The notes: generated from the sequence alone by a model not told the origin. A stretch of DNA of 40,396 nt from Gemmatimonadaceae bacterium (GCA_013817305.1 JACDCY010000015.1:1-40396); one strand, 5' to 3'; positions 26,110 through 35,030 are shown, counted from the stretch's first letter. A program made the numbers and translations.

Positions 26110-27762
26110 ATGGCAGACGAGAAGCCGCCGTTCTCTCCGACGTTCGCCGGCAGCTGGCGAGTACCTGCCCAGCACAACGAGGAAGTGCGCTCGTATGCGC
26201 CGGGATCCGCAGAACGGGCTGAGCTGAAAGACCGGCTCGGGACGATGTCCGGTGAGCGCATCGAGATACCGCTGGTCATCGGCGGCCAGCGCGTGCTCTC
26301 CGGCAACGTCGGTCACTCGGTCATGCCGCACGCTCACAAGCACGTGTTGGCGGACTTTCACAAGGCCGGGCCGGAGCACGTCGCGCAGGCCGTGCGTGCG
26401 GCACGTGACGCGCAGTACGATTGGGCGAACCGCCCGTGGGAGGAACGGGCGGCGGTGTTCCTTCAGGCAGCGGATTTGCTCTCGACCACGTGGCGCCCGA
26501 CGTTGAATGCGGCCACAATGCTGGGGCAATCAAAGACTGCGTACCAGGCCGAAATCGACTCTGCCTGCGAGCTTATCGATTTCTGGCGCCTCAACGCCGC
26601 CTTCGCACAGGGCATCTACGATACCCAGCCGACGAGCACGGACGAGGCGTGGAACCAACTCGACTTTCGTCCGCTCGAGGGATTCGTCTACGCGATCACG
26701 CCGTTCAACTTCACGGCGATCGCTGGAAATCTTCCCACGGCGCCGGCGATGATGGGCAATGCCGTCGTGTGGAAGCCTGCTTCCAGCGCGATGCTCAGCG
26801 CGCATTACATCATGGCGCTGCTCGAGGAGGCCGGGCTCCCGCCCGGCGTGATAAACCTCGTCGCCGGCGACGCGCGAATGATCTCCGAGACGCTGCTCGC
26901 GGATCGCGATCTCGCAGGCGTGCACTTTACCGGCAGCACCGACGTCTTCAACGGAATGTGGAAGACCATCGGCGCGAACATGGGAGGGTACAGGTCCTAT
27001 CCGCGCATCGTGGGTGAGACCGGCGGAAAGGATTTCATCCTGGCTCATCCTTCGGCGGACCCGATTGCGCTCGCGGTCGCGATCGTGCGCGGCGGCTTCG
27101 AGTACCAGGGCCAGAAATGCTCGGCCGCAAGTCGAGTGTACGTCCCGCAGTCGCTCTGGAAGGAAGTACGCGATCGCGCGGTGGGAATGATCGAAGAGAT
27201 CAGGATGGGCGACGTTTCGGATTTCAGGAATTTCATGGGCGCAGTGATCGACCAGCGTGCGTTCGACAAGATCAGCACGTATCTGGAGCGGACGCCCGAT
27301 CATGACGTGCTCGCGGGGGGAAACGCGCGCGGGGAGGAGGGTTACTTCATCGAGCCCACTCTGATACAGGCGCGAAAGCCCGACAGCCGGCTGCTGTGCG
27401 AGGAGATCTTCGGACCCGTCGTCACCGCGTACGTGTATCCGGATTCGCAATGGTCCGAAACCCTCGACCTGGTGGACAGTACGTCGCCGTACGCGCTGAC
27501 GGGTGCGGTGTTCGCGCGTGATCGCGCGGCCGTGGCAGAAGCAAGCGTTCGGCTGCGCAACGCTGCGGGAAACTTTTACATAAATGACAAGCCCACGGGC
27601 GCGGTCGTCGGGCAGCAGCCTTTTGGCGGAGGCCGCGCGTCGGGCACCAACGACAAGGCGGGCTCCATGCTCAACCTCGTCCGCTGGGTTAGCGCGCGCT
27701 CGGTGAAGGAGACCCTCTCACCGCCGCACGACTACACCTATCCGTTCATGGAGCAGGAGTGA
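26110..27762 (+). CDS. pruA: L-glutamate gamma-semialdehyde (P5C) dehydrogenase
   Basis: A 550-residue aldehyde dehydrogenase of the 1-pyrroline-5-carboxylate type, which makes glutamate in proline breakdown. The start at MADEKPPF has GGAG six bases upstream; an in-frame extension of 31 codons is possible. Catalytic Cys337 lies in GGFEYQGQKCSAASRVYVP, Glu303 in GETGGKDF and Asn200 in ITPFNFTAIAG. The C-terminus (TGAVVGQQPFGGGRASGTNDKAGS) is typical. Proline dehydrogenase is not next to it here. Confidence 0.95.
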   Translation: MADEKPPFSPTFAGSWRVPAQHNEEVRSYAPGSAERAELKDRLGTMSGERIEIPLVIGGQRVLSGNVGHSVMPHAHKHVLADFHKAGPEHVAQAVRAARDAQYDWANRPWEERAAVFLQAADLLSTTWRPTLNAATMLGQSKTAYQAEIDSACELIDFWRLNAAFAQGIYDTQPTSTDEAWNQLDFRPLEGFVYAITPFNFTAIAGNLPTAPAMMGNAVVWKPASSAMLSAHYIMALLEEAGLPPGVINLVAGDARMISETLLADRDLAGVHFTGSTDVFNGMWKTIGANMGGYRSYPRIVGETGGKDFILAHPSADPIALAVAIVRGGFEYQGQKCSAASRVYVPQSLWKEVRDRAVGMIEEIRMGDVSDFRNFMGAVIDQRAFDKISTYLERTPDHDVLAGGNARGEEGYFIEPTLIQARKPDSRLLCEEIFGPVVTAYVYPDSQWSETLDLVDSTSPYALTGAVFARDRAAVAEASVRLRNAAGNFYINDKPTGAVVGQQPFGGGRASGTNDKAGSMLNLVRWVSARSVKETLSPPHDYTYPFMEQE

Positions 27763-27788
27763 CCTGCTGACCGACCGGGGACTCCTCC

Positions 27789-30131
27789 CTAGAACCGTGC
27801 TTCCAGGTACATGTAGCCCCGGAGTCCGCGCGAAGGTCTGATCCCCTTCGCGATGTCGAAGCGGACGAGACCGTCCAGAAACGAAGCGCCAACTCCCACA
27901 CCGCTGATTGGCGTTCCCGGCGAGCTGAAATCCGCGCGATCTCCGGCCCACCCGAAATCGGCGAACACGACGGGCCGAGCCAGCACGAACGAAGATCCGA
28001 TCTCGCCGCGCGCAAGCCAGTAGGTATCCCCTGCCCGCGTCGCGGTCGACTGGCCGCGGACCGTGTGGGCCCCGCCCAGGAACCACCAGCGCTGCACCGG
28101 AAGCGTACCGCCCGAAGCACCGCCACCGAGCGTCAAAGCGGCGGCCGCTCTGGACCCGAGTCCGCGGGAAACCGTAATGTCAGCCGCCGCTCGCGAATAG
28201 TCGAACGATCCCGCTGCCGCCTCGACGCGCACGTCCGACAGCAACCGCCACCCATGAGGATCGAGACCGCGCGAGCCCACCCGCCGCAGCGATATGCCGC
28301 CGATCGTCCCGTTCTCGGCGTCGATATTGTCACCGAACCTTCGGCCGTTGAGCGCGCGAGCCAGCGAGAACGACACATCCGTGGCAGCATCCGAATGGTG
28401 CTCCACGAAGAGACGCGAAATGATGCCGCCGGCAGCGTCGGCCGGAGCCCGCGTCAGCTCGGCACCCCAGCTGCGGTAGTAGACACCCTCGTCACGTCCG
28501 AGCAGGAGTGCCGATACCGAATTGCCGAATCCGAGTGGGTCGCCCCAGTCGTTCGACACCGTGAGTCGTCTGTAAACGCCGACGCCGATATCCGTCCTGC
28601 CGTTGCTTCGCGCCAGCGCCAGCTCTGCATTGGGCTGCAGGTCCGCCAGTCCCAGTCGCACGGCGGCATGCGCCGTATATCCGCTTCCCAGCGATTGCCT
28701 CGCGGCGATCCCGGTCGAGAGACCCTCGACCCTGTTGTATCTCGTCATGGGGAGGCCATACGTCAGGACCACCGGAGCGCGAATGAATCCAGCCTGTGCC
28801 GCGAGCCCCAGCGCGCGCTCCTTCAACTCATCGAGCTCCGACGACGAGAATATTTCTTCTTCCGGATCGTAAGGCGATTCAGGGAGCTCGCTCGATCGGG
28901 AAAGGGCGAGCGAATCGCACGGAATCCGCACCGATACCGCGAGTGTATTCTCGAACCGCGACACGACCCGCTCCCGGCTGCCGCCGGCCTCACAGGGGGC
29001 GGTCCTGGCAGCCCGTCGCGCGCTCATTGCCGCCGTGTCGGATGTCGAAGTGTCCGAAACCGCGATCACGACAGGCGCAAAATCGTTGCTGCCGTTCACC
29101 TGATCGTACGTGAAGCTCTGCTCGAGCTTGAAGGGCACCCGCATTATCCCGACGCGCGCGGCGCCATCGAGGGTCTGCAATCGCGGAAGCCAGAACCTGC
29201 CCTCGTGCAGGCCGTACTCGATGGCGACTACGGATACCGTCGCGGTCATCGGATTCATGGCCGCGCAGATCACCCGGGGCGCGTCGCACCCTTCACCGCC
29301 GTCTTCCCCCTCGATCTTCCAGATGTCCATCGGCTCGGCCATGCGATACACCGCGCGCACCAGCCGGCCGGTGGCGTCGTCGAACCAGAGCGACCCGACG
29401 CTGACGCGCCAATCAGGCTTTCGCGGACGGACTCGCAGCTCGCGCACGCTGATGAGCGTCTCGCCGCCGATGCGGAAGGACAGAGAATCGCCGCTCTCGT
29501 ACGTGTAGTACGCCTCGGACCCGCGAGCGAGCGGATTCACGACGTCGCTGTCGATGATGTCCATTCTCGCCATCGCGCTGCCCCATAGCGGCTCCCGTCC
29601 GGGGAAATACGGAATAGACGGGACGCTCCCGAGCTCGAGGTCGATTCCTCCTCCGCCAAACATCGGTGCGGTCGTTCGCTCGCCCAGCACTTCGACTCTC
29701 GCTCCCCGGTCGCGTCGCCATTGAACGCGCACGACGCGCTCGTATCGCGCCAGGAGCCGCTCCCGACCGAGGCGGGTCACCGACATCCCTACGCTTGCCC
29801 GCTCCCTCGCTTTCGCATCGTACCCCATGAGCGCTGAGTCGTCGGCGACTCGCGCGGCTCGCGCTCTCAGCAGCGTCGCCTGCGCGCGGGGATCGGTGAA
29901 CGCCGTTCGCATGTGCTCCGCGGTGGCCGGAATCACTCGCGCGCGACGCCGAGCGGCGCGCACCGAATCCCGCCCCGCGCGGCCGGCTTCGCGCACTCTC
30001 GCGACGCTGTCCGCTTTCTGCCGCGCGCGTGCCGCCGCGGCCGAATCAGGTTTGGAAGTGCGCCCGATCTGTACGGTCACGCCCTGGCTCATCGCCAACA
30101 CGGCCGCGACTACGACGGCTGAAACGATCAT
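27789..30131 (-). CDS. outer-membrane beta-barrel protein with DUF5686-like periplasmic region
   Basis: A 780-residue protein; the ATG overlapping the upstream stop (ATGA) is preferred over an ATG 14 codons earlier. A signal peptide covers about residues 1-20. An Ala/Arg-rich helical stretch follows, then a beta-rich periplasmic region (to about 430) with RFWLPRLQTLDGAARV, as in DUF5686-type proteins. The last 320 residues form a barrel of the bacterial surface antigen/Omp85 kind, ending in the outer-membrane signal LEARF. POTRA repeats are not evident, so it is not BamA itself. It is coupled to the barrel gene before it. Confidence 0.82.
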   Translation of the reverse strand: MIVSAVVVAAVLAMSQGVTVQIGRTSKPDSAAAARARQKADSVARVREAGRAGRDSVRAARRRARVIPATAEHMRTAFTDPRAQATLLRARAARVADDSALMGYDAKARERASVGMSVTRLGRERLLARYERVVRVQWRRDRGARVEVLGERTTAPMFGGGGIDLELGSVPSIPYFPGREPLWGSAMARMDIIDSDVVNPLARGSEAYYTYESGDSLSFRIGGETLISVRELRVRPRKPDWRVSVGSLWFDDATGRLVRAVYRMAEPMDIWKIEGEDGGEGCDAPRVICAAMNPMTATVSVVAIEYGLHEGRFWLPRLQTLDGAARVGIMRVPFKLEQSFTYDQVNGSNDFAPVVIAVSDTSTSDTAAMSARRAARTAPCEAGGSRERVVSRFENTLAVSVRIPCDSLALSRSSELPESPYDPEEEIFSSSELDELKERALGLAAQAGFIRAPVVLTYGLPMTRYNRVEGLSTGIAARQSLGSGYTAHAAVRLGLADLQPNAELALARSNGRTDIGVGVYRRLTVSNDWGDPLGFGNSVSALLLGRDEGVYYRSWGAELTRAPADAAGGIISRLFVEHHSDAATDVSFSLARALNGRRFGDNIDAENGTIGGISLRRVGSRGLDPHGWRLLSDVRVEAAAGSFDYSRAAADITVSRGLGSRAAAALTLGGGASGGTLPVQRWWFLGGAHTVRGQSTATRAGDTYWLARGEIGSSFVLARPVVFADFGWAGDRADFSSPGTPISGVGVGASFLDGLVRFDIAKGIRPSRGLRGYMYLEARF

Positions 30132-30859
30132 CTGCGTCTCGAGGGAATGCCAACGGATACGCCGAGCTGCCATATCACGAAGTCAGTCTTCGTTCGCGCG
30201 GGAGACAACGTCACGGAGCCATCGGGATTGTCCACGATTCCACCTTCGGGCAGATATGTCGCCTCTCCGCCGTAGTAGTACTTGCCGCCGAGCGTCAGCA
30301 TCGCCGCGGAAGCACGCCCGCCGAGGGGAACGTAAACGCCGCCGCCGAAGACAAACGCCGAGGAGAAGTCGCTGGCATTCTCCGTTACGGCGAACTGCTC
30401 CGACGTCTCGCGATCTTCCAGCGCGGAGGTCGTGCGGAAGTTCGTGAGCGCGACCGCTGCGTTGGCGTACGGCCGAACCGGGCCGGCAGGAAACGTGAAC
30501 TGCGGGCCGATGCCAACCCACCCGATCGTGTTGGACGTGACCACCTCAGCCGTCACTCTGCCGGTGAACGGGCTGAACGCGACGCCCATCCGCTCACGCC
30601 CGTATTGCAGACCGCCGATCTCCGCGCGCAGGCCGAGCATCCCCGCCGGGTCGATCCGCACCATCGCGCCTGCGTTGAATCCGAAGCCCTGACCTACGTA
30701 ATCGGCGAACTCGCCCTTGGGCTTGGAGACGATCGCGTCGCCGAACACGACGAAGCGGGGGGCGGCTTCGCTCCGAATGGAACCCGGGCTCTGCGCGAGC
30801 GCCGAAGTCGCGCCAAACGCAAGCAGGACAAGCGTTGCAAACGAAGAATGGGATTTCAT
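30128..30859 (-). CDS. small outer-membrane beta-barrel protein
   Basis: A 243-residue protein with a classical signal peptide (MKSHSSFATLVLLAFGATSALA, cut after A22). GGAGA lies five bases before the ATG. The mature chain alternates hydrophobic and polar residues in about eight strands with Gly/aromatic girdles (GFGFNAGAMVRIDPAG, IGWVGIGPQFTFPAG, FVFGGGVYVPLGG), as in OmpA/OmpW-like barrels. The function is unknown. It overlaps the larger barrel gene by four bases, suggesting that they are made together. Confidence 0.82.
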   Translation of the reverse strand: MKSHSSFATLVLLAFGATSALAQSPGSIRSEAAPRFVVFGDAIVSKPKGEFADYVGQGFGFNAGAMVRIDPAGMLGLRAEIGGLQYGRERMGVAFSPFTGRVTAEVVTSNTIGWVGIGPQFTFPAGPVRPYANAAVALTNFRTTSALEDRETSEQFAVTENASDFSSAFVFGGGVYVPLGGRASAAMLTLGGKYYYGGEATYLPEGGIVDNPDGSVTLSPARTKTDFVIWQLGVSVGIPSRRR

Positions 30860-31071
30860 AGTCTCTCCATACGTGCGTGAGCCATCCAGGATTCAACGCC
30901 GACCCGCAGGGGGACGCCGTCGACTGGGAGCCAGGCACGGCCGATGCCGTGGCTGTCGTCCGGCGTATCGCCTTTGGCACCAGCAGGATGAGTCCGTCGT
31001 GCGGCGCGAGCGCGAGCGGCGGGTGACACCCCGTAGCTACAATTACCGTCCTCCATGGGCTACAGGAACGG

Positions 31072-31986
31072 ATGAGCGGCGCATCGCCGCGGTTCAAGCT
31101 GTTCACGGCGTTCGGGGCCGTGTATCTGATCTGGGGTTCGAGCTACCTCGCCATTCTGTGGGGCCTCGAAACAGTGCCGCCATTCGTGCTCGGTGCAGCG
31201 CGGTTTCTCAGCGCGGGCGCGATTCTGTACGCGATTGCGGCCGCCCGGGGCGGAGCGTCGTTCACGAGGCGACAGCTCATGAACGCTTCGGTTGTAGGCG
31301 CACTCCTGCCCTTCGCCGGAAACGGGGCGCTCATTTGGGCACAGCAGCGGATTCCGTCGGGAATCGCGGCGCTCATCGTAGCTACTGTGCCGCTTTGGAT
31401 GGTTGTCATTCAGACGCTCGTCGAGCATGTCCGTCCCCGCCCTCAGATCTGGGTCGGGGTCGGACTAGGGACTCTCGGTCTAGCGATCCTGATCACCGCG
31501 CGCGGCGGGATCGCAGGAGCAGTGCACCTCCCCTCGGCGCTCCTGCTGTGCGCGGGATCGGTGGCGTGGGCGGCGGGCTCCATCTATTCCCGGCAGGCTG
31601 ACCTCCCGGCCTCGGGACTCACTTCGGCAGCCCTGACGATGCTCGCCGCCGCAGTGTTTTACCTCGTAGTCGTGCTGGTAAACGGGGACGCCCGCGCGTT
31701 CGACCCCGGCGCCGTCTCGGTGAAGTCGGGCATGGGATTCCTGTACCTGTCGATATTCGGGTCCGTCATCGCTTACAGCGCCTACATCTACATGCTCAAG
31801 GAGAGCACGCCGGCACGGGTCGCGACATACGCCTACGTAAACCCGGTCATAGCCGTAATTCTGGGCTGGATGTTCGCGAACGAGCCCATCTCCGTCCGTA
31901 CGTCGATTGCGGCAGGGGTGATCCTGGCGGCCGTCGTTCTGATCACTATGGCGCCACAGCCCGCCAAGAAACGTAACGGCCCCTGA
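31072..31986 (+). CDS. EamA/DMT-family transporter
   Basis: A 304-residue inner-membrane protein with ten hydrophobic segments and two EamA repeats: GAVYLIWGSSYLAILWGLETVPP near the start and IYSRQADLPASGLTSAALTML opening the second half. VATYAYVNPVIAVILGWMFANEPI in the ninth helix is diagnostic. Family members export amino acids, metabolites or drugs; the substrate cannot be predicted. It has its own upstream gap of about 210 bases after the divergent barrel gene. Confidence 0.94.
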   Translation: MSGASPRFKLFTAFGAVYLIWGSSYLAILWGLETVPPFVLGAARFLSAGAILYAIAAARGGASFTRRQLMNASVVGALLPFAGNGALIWAQQRIPSGIAALIVATVPLWMVVIQTLVEHVRPRPQIWVGVGLGTLGLAILITARGGIAGAVHLPSALLLCAGSVAWAAGSIYSRQADLPASGLTSAALTMLAAAVFYLVVVLVNGDARAFDPGAVSVKSGMGFLYLSIFGSVIAYSAYIYMLKESTPARVATYAYVNPVIAVILGWMFANEPISVRTSIAAGVILAAVVLITMAPQPAKKRNGP

Positions 31987-32088
31987 AACAGGCGAAACGG
32001 GTTCAAACCTTCCCAGTCAAGTGCCCGTCAAAACCTTATCAGCTACCATGCCGTAGGTGAGGCGTACCGAACATTTCCGGAGAAACCC

Positions 32089-32883
32089 ATGCACGCGAGC
32101 ATCCTGACGGTCGCCCTCCTCCTCGGCACTGCAGCGCCGCTTCTGTCGCAGACTTTCGACCAGTGCCGGCACGAGGCGCAGCGGACGGCCAATGTCGATG
32201 CCGCAGGGGCGCGCCAGCTCATGGTGAAAGCGGGTGCCGGCTCGCTCAAGATCGAAGGCAAGGCGGGACTCGATCGTGTGGTGATTCGCGGCCGCGCATG
32301 CGCGTCGAGCGCGCAGATGCTCGAGGATATAGAGCTCCGCGCCGAACGGAGAGGCTCCGAGATCGTCGTCGAATCGATGCAGCGCGAACAGGGCTGGGTG
32401 TTCAACGACAACGACTACGCACGACTCGATCTGGTCATAGAGGTGCCGATGCGGATCGCGGCTGAGATCGCCGACGGAAGCGGAAGCGTGGAGCTAATGA
32501 ACCTCGGCGCCGTCGATCTCACCGACGGCTCGGGCGAGATCATCGGGCACGACCTGCACGGCGACGTCAATATCCGGGACGGATCGGGCAGCATCACGCT
32601 CACGGACCTGGGCGGGGCGCTGAAGATCCACGACGGCTCGGGGTCCATCGAAGTTCGCGGCGTCGCCGGCAGGATCGACATCACGGACGGCTCAGGCGCG
32701 GTGAACGTTCGCGGCGCCCGCAACAGCGTGCGCATTAGCGACGGCTCCGGCAGCATCGGGGTGACCGATGTGGCCGGCGACCTGACGATCGATCGAGACG
32801 GATCAGGTGAAGTCGAATACGCGAACGTGCGCGGCCGCGTGGAAATCCCGCGGCGCCGCGGAAGGCGCACCGAAGCGCTCTAG
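32089..32883 (+). CDS. exported DGSG-repeat beta-helix protein (DUF4097-like)
   Basis: A 264-residue protein with a signal peptide (MHASILTVALLLGTAAPLLSQ) and GGAGA upstream. After a 90-residue N-terminal domain (LMVKAGAGSLKIEGKAGLDRVVIRG), seven copies of DGSG recur every 17-19 residues between about 127 and 245, each followed by a short strand, a turn and another strand. This predicts a right-handed beta-helix with one coil per repeat, as in DUF4097 'putative adhesin' proteins. The stacked Asp-Gly-Ser-Gly turns would form a ladder along one face. The C-terminus is basic (RRRGRR). Its stop overlaps the convergent marR stop. Confidence 0.82.
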   Translation: MHASILTVALLLGTAAPLLSQTFDQCRHEAQRTANVDAAGARQLMVKAGAGSLKIEGKAGLDRVVIRGRACASSAQMLEDIELRAERRGSEIVVESMQREQGWVFNDNDYARLDLVIEVPMRIAAEIADGSGSVELMNLGAVDLTDGSGEIIGHDLHGDVNIRDGSGSITLTDLGGALKIHDGSGSIEVRGVAGRIDITDGSGAVNVRGARNSVRISDGSGSIGVTDVAGDLTIDRDGSGEVEYANVRGRVEIPRRRGRRTEAL

Positions 32884-33335
32884 CTTTCGCTCCCCAGACG
32901 CTCGATAACCCCGGCGGCAGCGGCCAGAAGACGCAGGTCCGCCGGGTCGAGCGCGTCTAGGTCAGCCGTGAGCGTTGCTAGTCGCCGGTCGCGGGCGGCG
33001 CACAGGATCCGCGTGCCTTTGGCAGTCGCGCGAATCCAGACGACACGACCGTCCTCGAAGTCCCGGTCCCTCTCGACCAGTCCCTCGCGCTCCATTCCGG
33101 CTATCAGCCTCGTCATCGTCGGGGCCGCGACGTGCTCAGCCGCTGCGAGCTGACCCATGGTGACCGGCCCGGCAAACACGGCGACGGAGAGCGCCGATAG
33201 CCTGGCCGCGCTGATGCCAGCGCGGCCGTCCTCCTTCCGGAGGCGGCGCAATAGATGAATTGCCGCCGAGTGGAGCCTGTCGGCGATCACGGCCGGGACG
33301 CCTGTGGGCCCGTCTCTGGATGCGGTCTTGCGCAA
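32880..33335 (-). CDS. MarR-family transcriptional regulator
   Basis: A 151-residue winged-helix regulator. The recognition helix region is AAEHVAAPTMTRLIAGMEREGLVER, followed by the wing DFEDGRVVWIRATAKGTRIL. The start shown is TTG, which lies beside the first operator; a GTG at 33290 is an alternative, as no ribosome-binding site decides. It is divergent from a glyoxalase-fold gene, with two matching palindromes between them, so it very likely represses both genes. Family members usually respond to small phenolic or oxidising compounds. Confidence 0.88.
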   Translation of the reverse strand: MRKTASRDGPTGVPAVIADRLHSAAIHLLRRLRKEDGRAGISAARLSALSVAVFAGPVTMGQLAAAEHVAAPTMTRLIAGMEREGLVERDRDFEDGRVVWIRATAKGTRILCAARDRRLATLTADLDALDPADLRLLAAAAGVIERLGSES

Positions 33336-33340
33336 TGTAG

Positions 33341-33353
33341 TTAGCTGGGCTAA
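33341..33353. promoter_or_regulatory. candidate MarR operator, site 1
   Basis: TTAGCTGGGCTAA, an inverted repeat TTAGC-N3-GCTAA, lies five bases upstream of the proposed marR start. It is matched by a second site 21 bases away. Confidence 0.65.
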
Positions 33354-33361
33354 TCTTTTCT

Positions 33362-33374
33362 TTAGCTACGCTAA
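33362..33374. promoter_or_regulatory. candidate MarR operator, site 2
   Basis: TTAGCTACGCTAA has the same TTAGC-N3-GCTAA form as site 1. The two centres are 21 bp apart, two helical turns, so two dimers could bind on one face. TATAT follows at once, so a bound repressor would block a rightward promoter. Confidence 0.65.
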
Positions 33375-33412
33375 GTATATCGGTTGAATGTTACCGGGAC
33401 AAGGAGGCCACA

Positions 33413-33802
33413 GTGCCGAACACTTCCGACCTCGCCGGCGCCACCGTGGGACAGCTGCTGATCCCCGTCGAGAACCTGGAGACCGCGATCGAGTACTACC
33501 GCGACACTCTCGGGCTCCAGTACCTCTTCTCCGCCCCGCCTCAGATGAGCTTCTTTCAGGCCGGCGAAGTCCGGCTGCTCATCGGCGTGCCGGAAGCGGG
33601 GCAGTCGCGAGACCGCGGATCAGCCGTCTATTTCAAAGTGGCCGACATCCAGGCCGTGTACGCGACGCTCAAGACGCGTGGCGTGACGTTCGGGGGCGAG
33701 CCGAAGCTCATCCATAAGACTCCGTCTTCAGAGCTGTGGCTGGCTGAATTTCACGATCCGGACGGAAATCAGCTGGTTTTGATGAGCGAAATCGCGACAT
33801 GA
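33413..33802 (+). CDS. glyoxalase/bleomycin-resistance fold (VOC) protein
   Basis: A 129-residue VOC-superfamily protein starting at GTG with AAGGAGG upstream. It has two beta-alpha-beta-beta-beta modules: LIPVENLETAIEYYRDTLGLQYLF, and then AVYFKVADIQAVYATLKTRGVTF ending in LWLAEFHDPDGNQLVLMSE. The C-terminal HDPDGN loop and the glutamates are where metal ligands sit in relatives. It may detoxify or bind a small compound. The divergent MarR gene and shared operators suggest that it answers the same inducer. Confidence 0.92.
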   Translation: MPNTSDLAGATVGQLLIPVENLETAIEYYRDTLGLQYLFSAPPQMSFFQAGEVRLLIGVPEAGQSRDRGSAVYFKVADIQAVYATLKTRGVTFGGEPKLIHKTPSSELWLAEFHDPDGNQLVLMSEIAT

Positions 33803-33845
33803 GCCATTCGCGCAAAGAAGTTCCCGGACCTGGTTGACGGGAAAG

Positions 33846-34499
33846 TCATCCCCGGGGAGCTCCTGTCGCATCGGAAAAGGCCGCGCGGGAATTCTCATCC
33901 GCGCCGATCGCGCGCAGGATCAATTCCGCATACTCCCGCGCCGCGTCTCCGAGCGGGGGATAAATCTCAGGCATCATCTCCCTTCCCATAGCATCGGAGA
34001 AAAGTGCGCCCATCAGGGTGATGGCCGTGACGCGCTCATCGAAATCGTCGAACGACACTCCCGCGTCACGCACGGCTACAAGATACCCGCACAGCTCGGC
34101 GAACGCCGTGCGCGGCGAGCATGCGACGGTTTCCGTCAGCTCCGGACGCTCTTCGATCTCGCCCATGCAGGTGCGGATCATCGAGCGCTTGTCGCGAAGG
34201 TGCCGTAGCTGGCCCTCGCTCCACGCGGTGAGCTCGGCCACGGGATCCAGGGGGTGGCTCGGAAGGTTCGCCTGGGGGTCGGAAGGAGGCAGCGCGCGAA
34301 GAGCCTCGCCGAGAAGCGCTTCTTTTGAGCCGAAGTGCCTGAAGATCGTGACTTCGTTGACCCCGGCGGTTTCCGCTATCCGGCGCGTGGTGGCGCCTCG
34401 GAACCCGTACCTGGAATACGTCTCCAGCGCCGCCCCGAGAATTACGTCACGCGTGTCGGGCTGCGCTGAGGAGGAAAATTCGCTGCTGTTGGTCGGCAC
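33846..34499 (-). CDS. TetR/AcrR-family regulator
   Basis: A 217-residue regulator. The N-terminal helix-turn-helix (TRDVILGAALETYSRYGFRGATTRRIAETAGVNEVTIFRHFGSKEALLGEAL) is textbook TetR. The ligand-binding C-terminus is ordinary in length and not assignable. An inverted repeat lies about 30 bases upstream and may be its own operator. No efflux pump gene is adjacent; the target is unknown. Confidence 0.93.
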   Translation of the reverse strand: MPTNSSEFSSSAQPDTRDVILGAALETYSRYGFRGATTRRIAETAGVNEVTIFRHFGSKEALLGEALRALPPSDPQANLPSHPLDPVAELTAWSEGQLRHLRDKRSMIRTCMGEIEERPELTETVACSPRTAFAELCGYLVAVRDAGVSFDDFDERVTAITLMGALFSDAMGREMMPEIYPPLGDAAREYAELILRAIGADENSRAAFSDATGAPRG

Positions 34500-34530
34500 A
34501 GAGCGGAAATTACGCGTCGACCTGGCTTAT

Positions 34531-34546
34531 GCAAGCATCTACTTGC
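34531..34546. promoter_or_regulatory. candidate TetR operator
   Basis: GCAAGCATCTACTTGC is an inverted repeat (GCAAG-N6-CTTGC) in the leader of the TetR gene. It is set in A+T-rich sequence that would suit a promoter. Autoregulation of this kind is common for the family. Confidence 0.5.
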
Positions 34547-34601
34547 TTACATATGTCTTCCGCGGACATGCGTCGCCTCGCGCACCCCTAGTCCCGCGCC
34601 A

Positions 34602-35030
34602 TTAGCCCTTGCTAGGGGGCGTTCCCGGGCCCCACGGACCTTGCGAGCCGTCGAAAGTGCGGCCCGACTCCAGAGCTAACTCGGCCCTGATGGGCTCCGC
34701 GCCGGGCCGCGCGTTCAGCTTGTCGATCATCGCCTGGATTCGTTCGCCGATAGCCGGGGCATTCTCAGCGTCCGGGCTCGTCAGCAATACGCGATAGCTC
34801 CTCCCACCATCGGAGGCTATCAGGTCGGAGGTGCGAAGCTCCTGGCAGAGCCTCCAGGCAAGTGAGCGGTCCGCAGCGCCACGCACACGGAGGGTTAAGA
34901 CCCTCACGGTGTAGCTGCGGCGGCTCGCCCGCCGGCTCTCCCAGTCCTGGATGAACTCGAAATACGGGAGGTTCGGAAGCCCCGTCGCCGGGTCCGTCAG
35001 CGCCTGCCCCAAAAACCCAGAAATTCCCAT
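34602..35030 (-). CDS. short degenerate GGDEF-like protein
   Basis: A 142-residue cytoplasmic protein; GGAGG upstream supports the start at MGISGFL. The opening LTDPATGLPNLPYFEFIQDWE is the usual start of a GGDEF domain, and SDGGRSYRVLLTSPDAENAPAIGERIQAMID aligns with the GGDEF turn. The signature reads GGRSY (75-79), so the metal and substrate residues are missing. It is also about 25 residues short at the end. It cannot be a diguanylate cyclase; if the fold is kept, it may bind a nucleotide or partner. Confidence 0.75.
   Translation of the reverse strand: MGISGFLGQALTDPATGLPNLPYFEFIQDWESRRASRRSYTVRVLTLRVRGAADRSLAWRLCQELRTSDLIASDGGRSYRVLLTSPDAENAPAIGERIQAMIDKLNARPGAEPIRAELALESGRTFDGSQGPWGPGTPPSKG

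Noticed and set aside
30856-31056. 66-residue minus-strand frame whose stop overlaps the small barrel gene's start
   Set aside because: There is no ribosome-binding site and no recognisable domain; the four-base overlap can be chance, as the barrel gene has its own GGAGA.
31990-32010. GGGTTCAAACC, like a tRNA T-arm
   Set aside because: The flanking bases do not form a T-stem, anticodon arm or acceptor stem.
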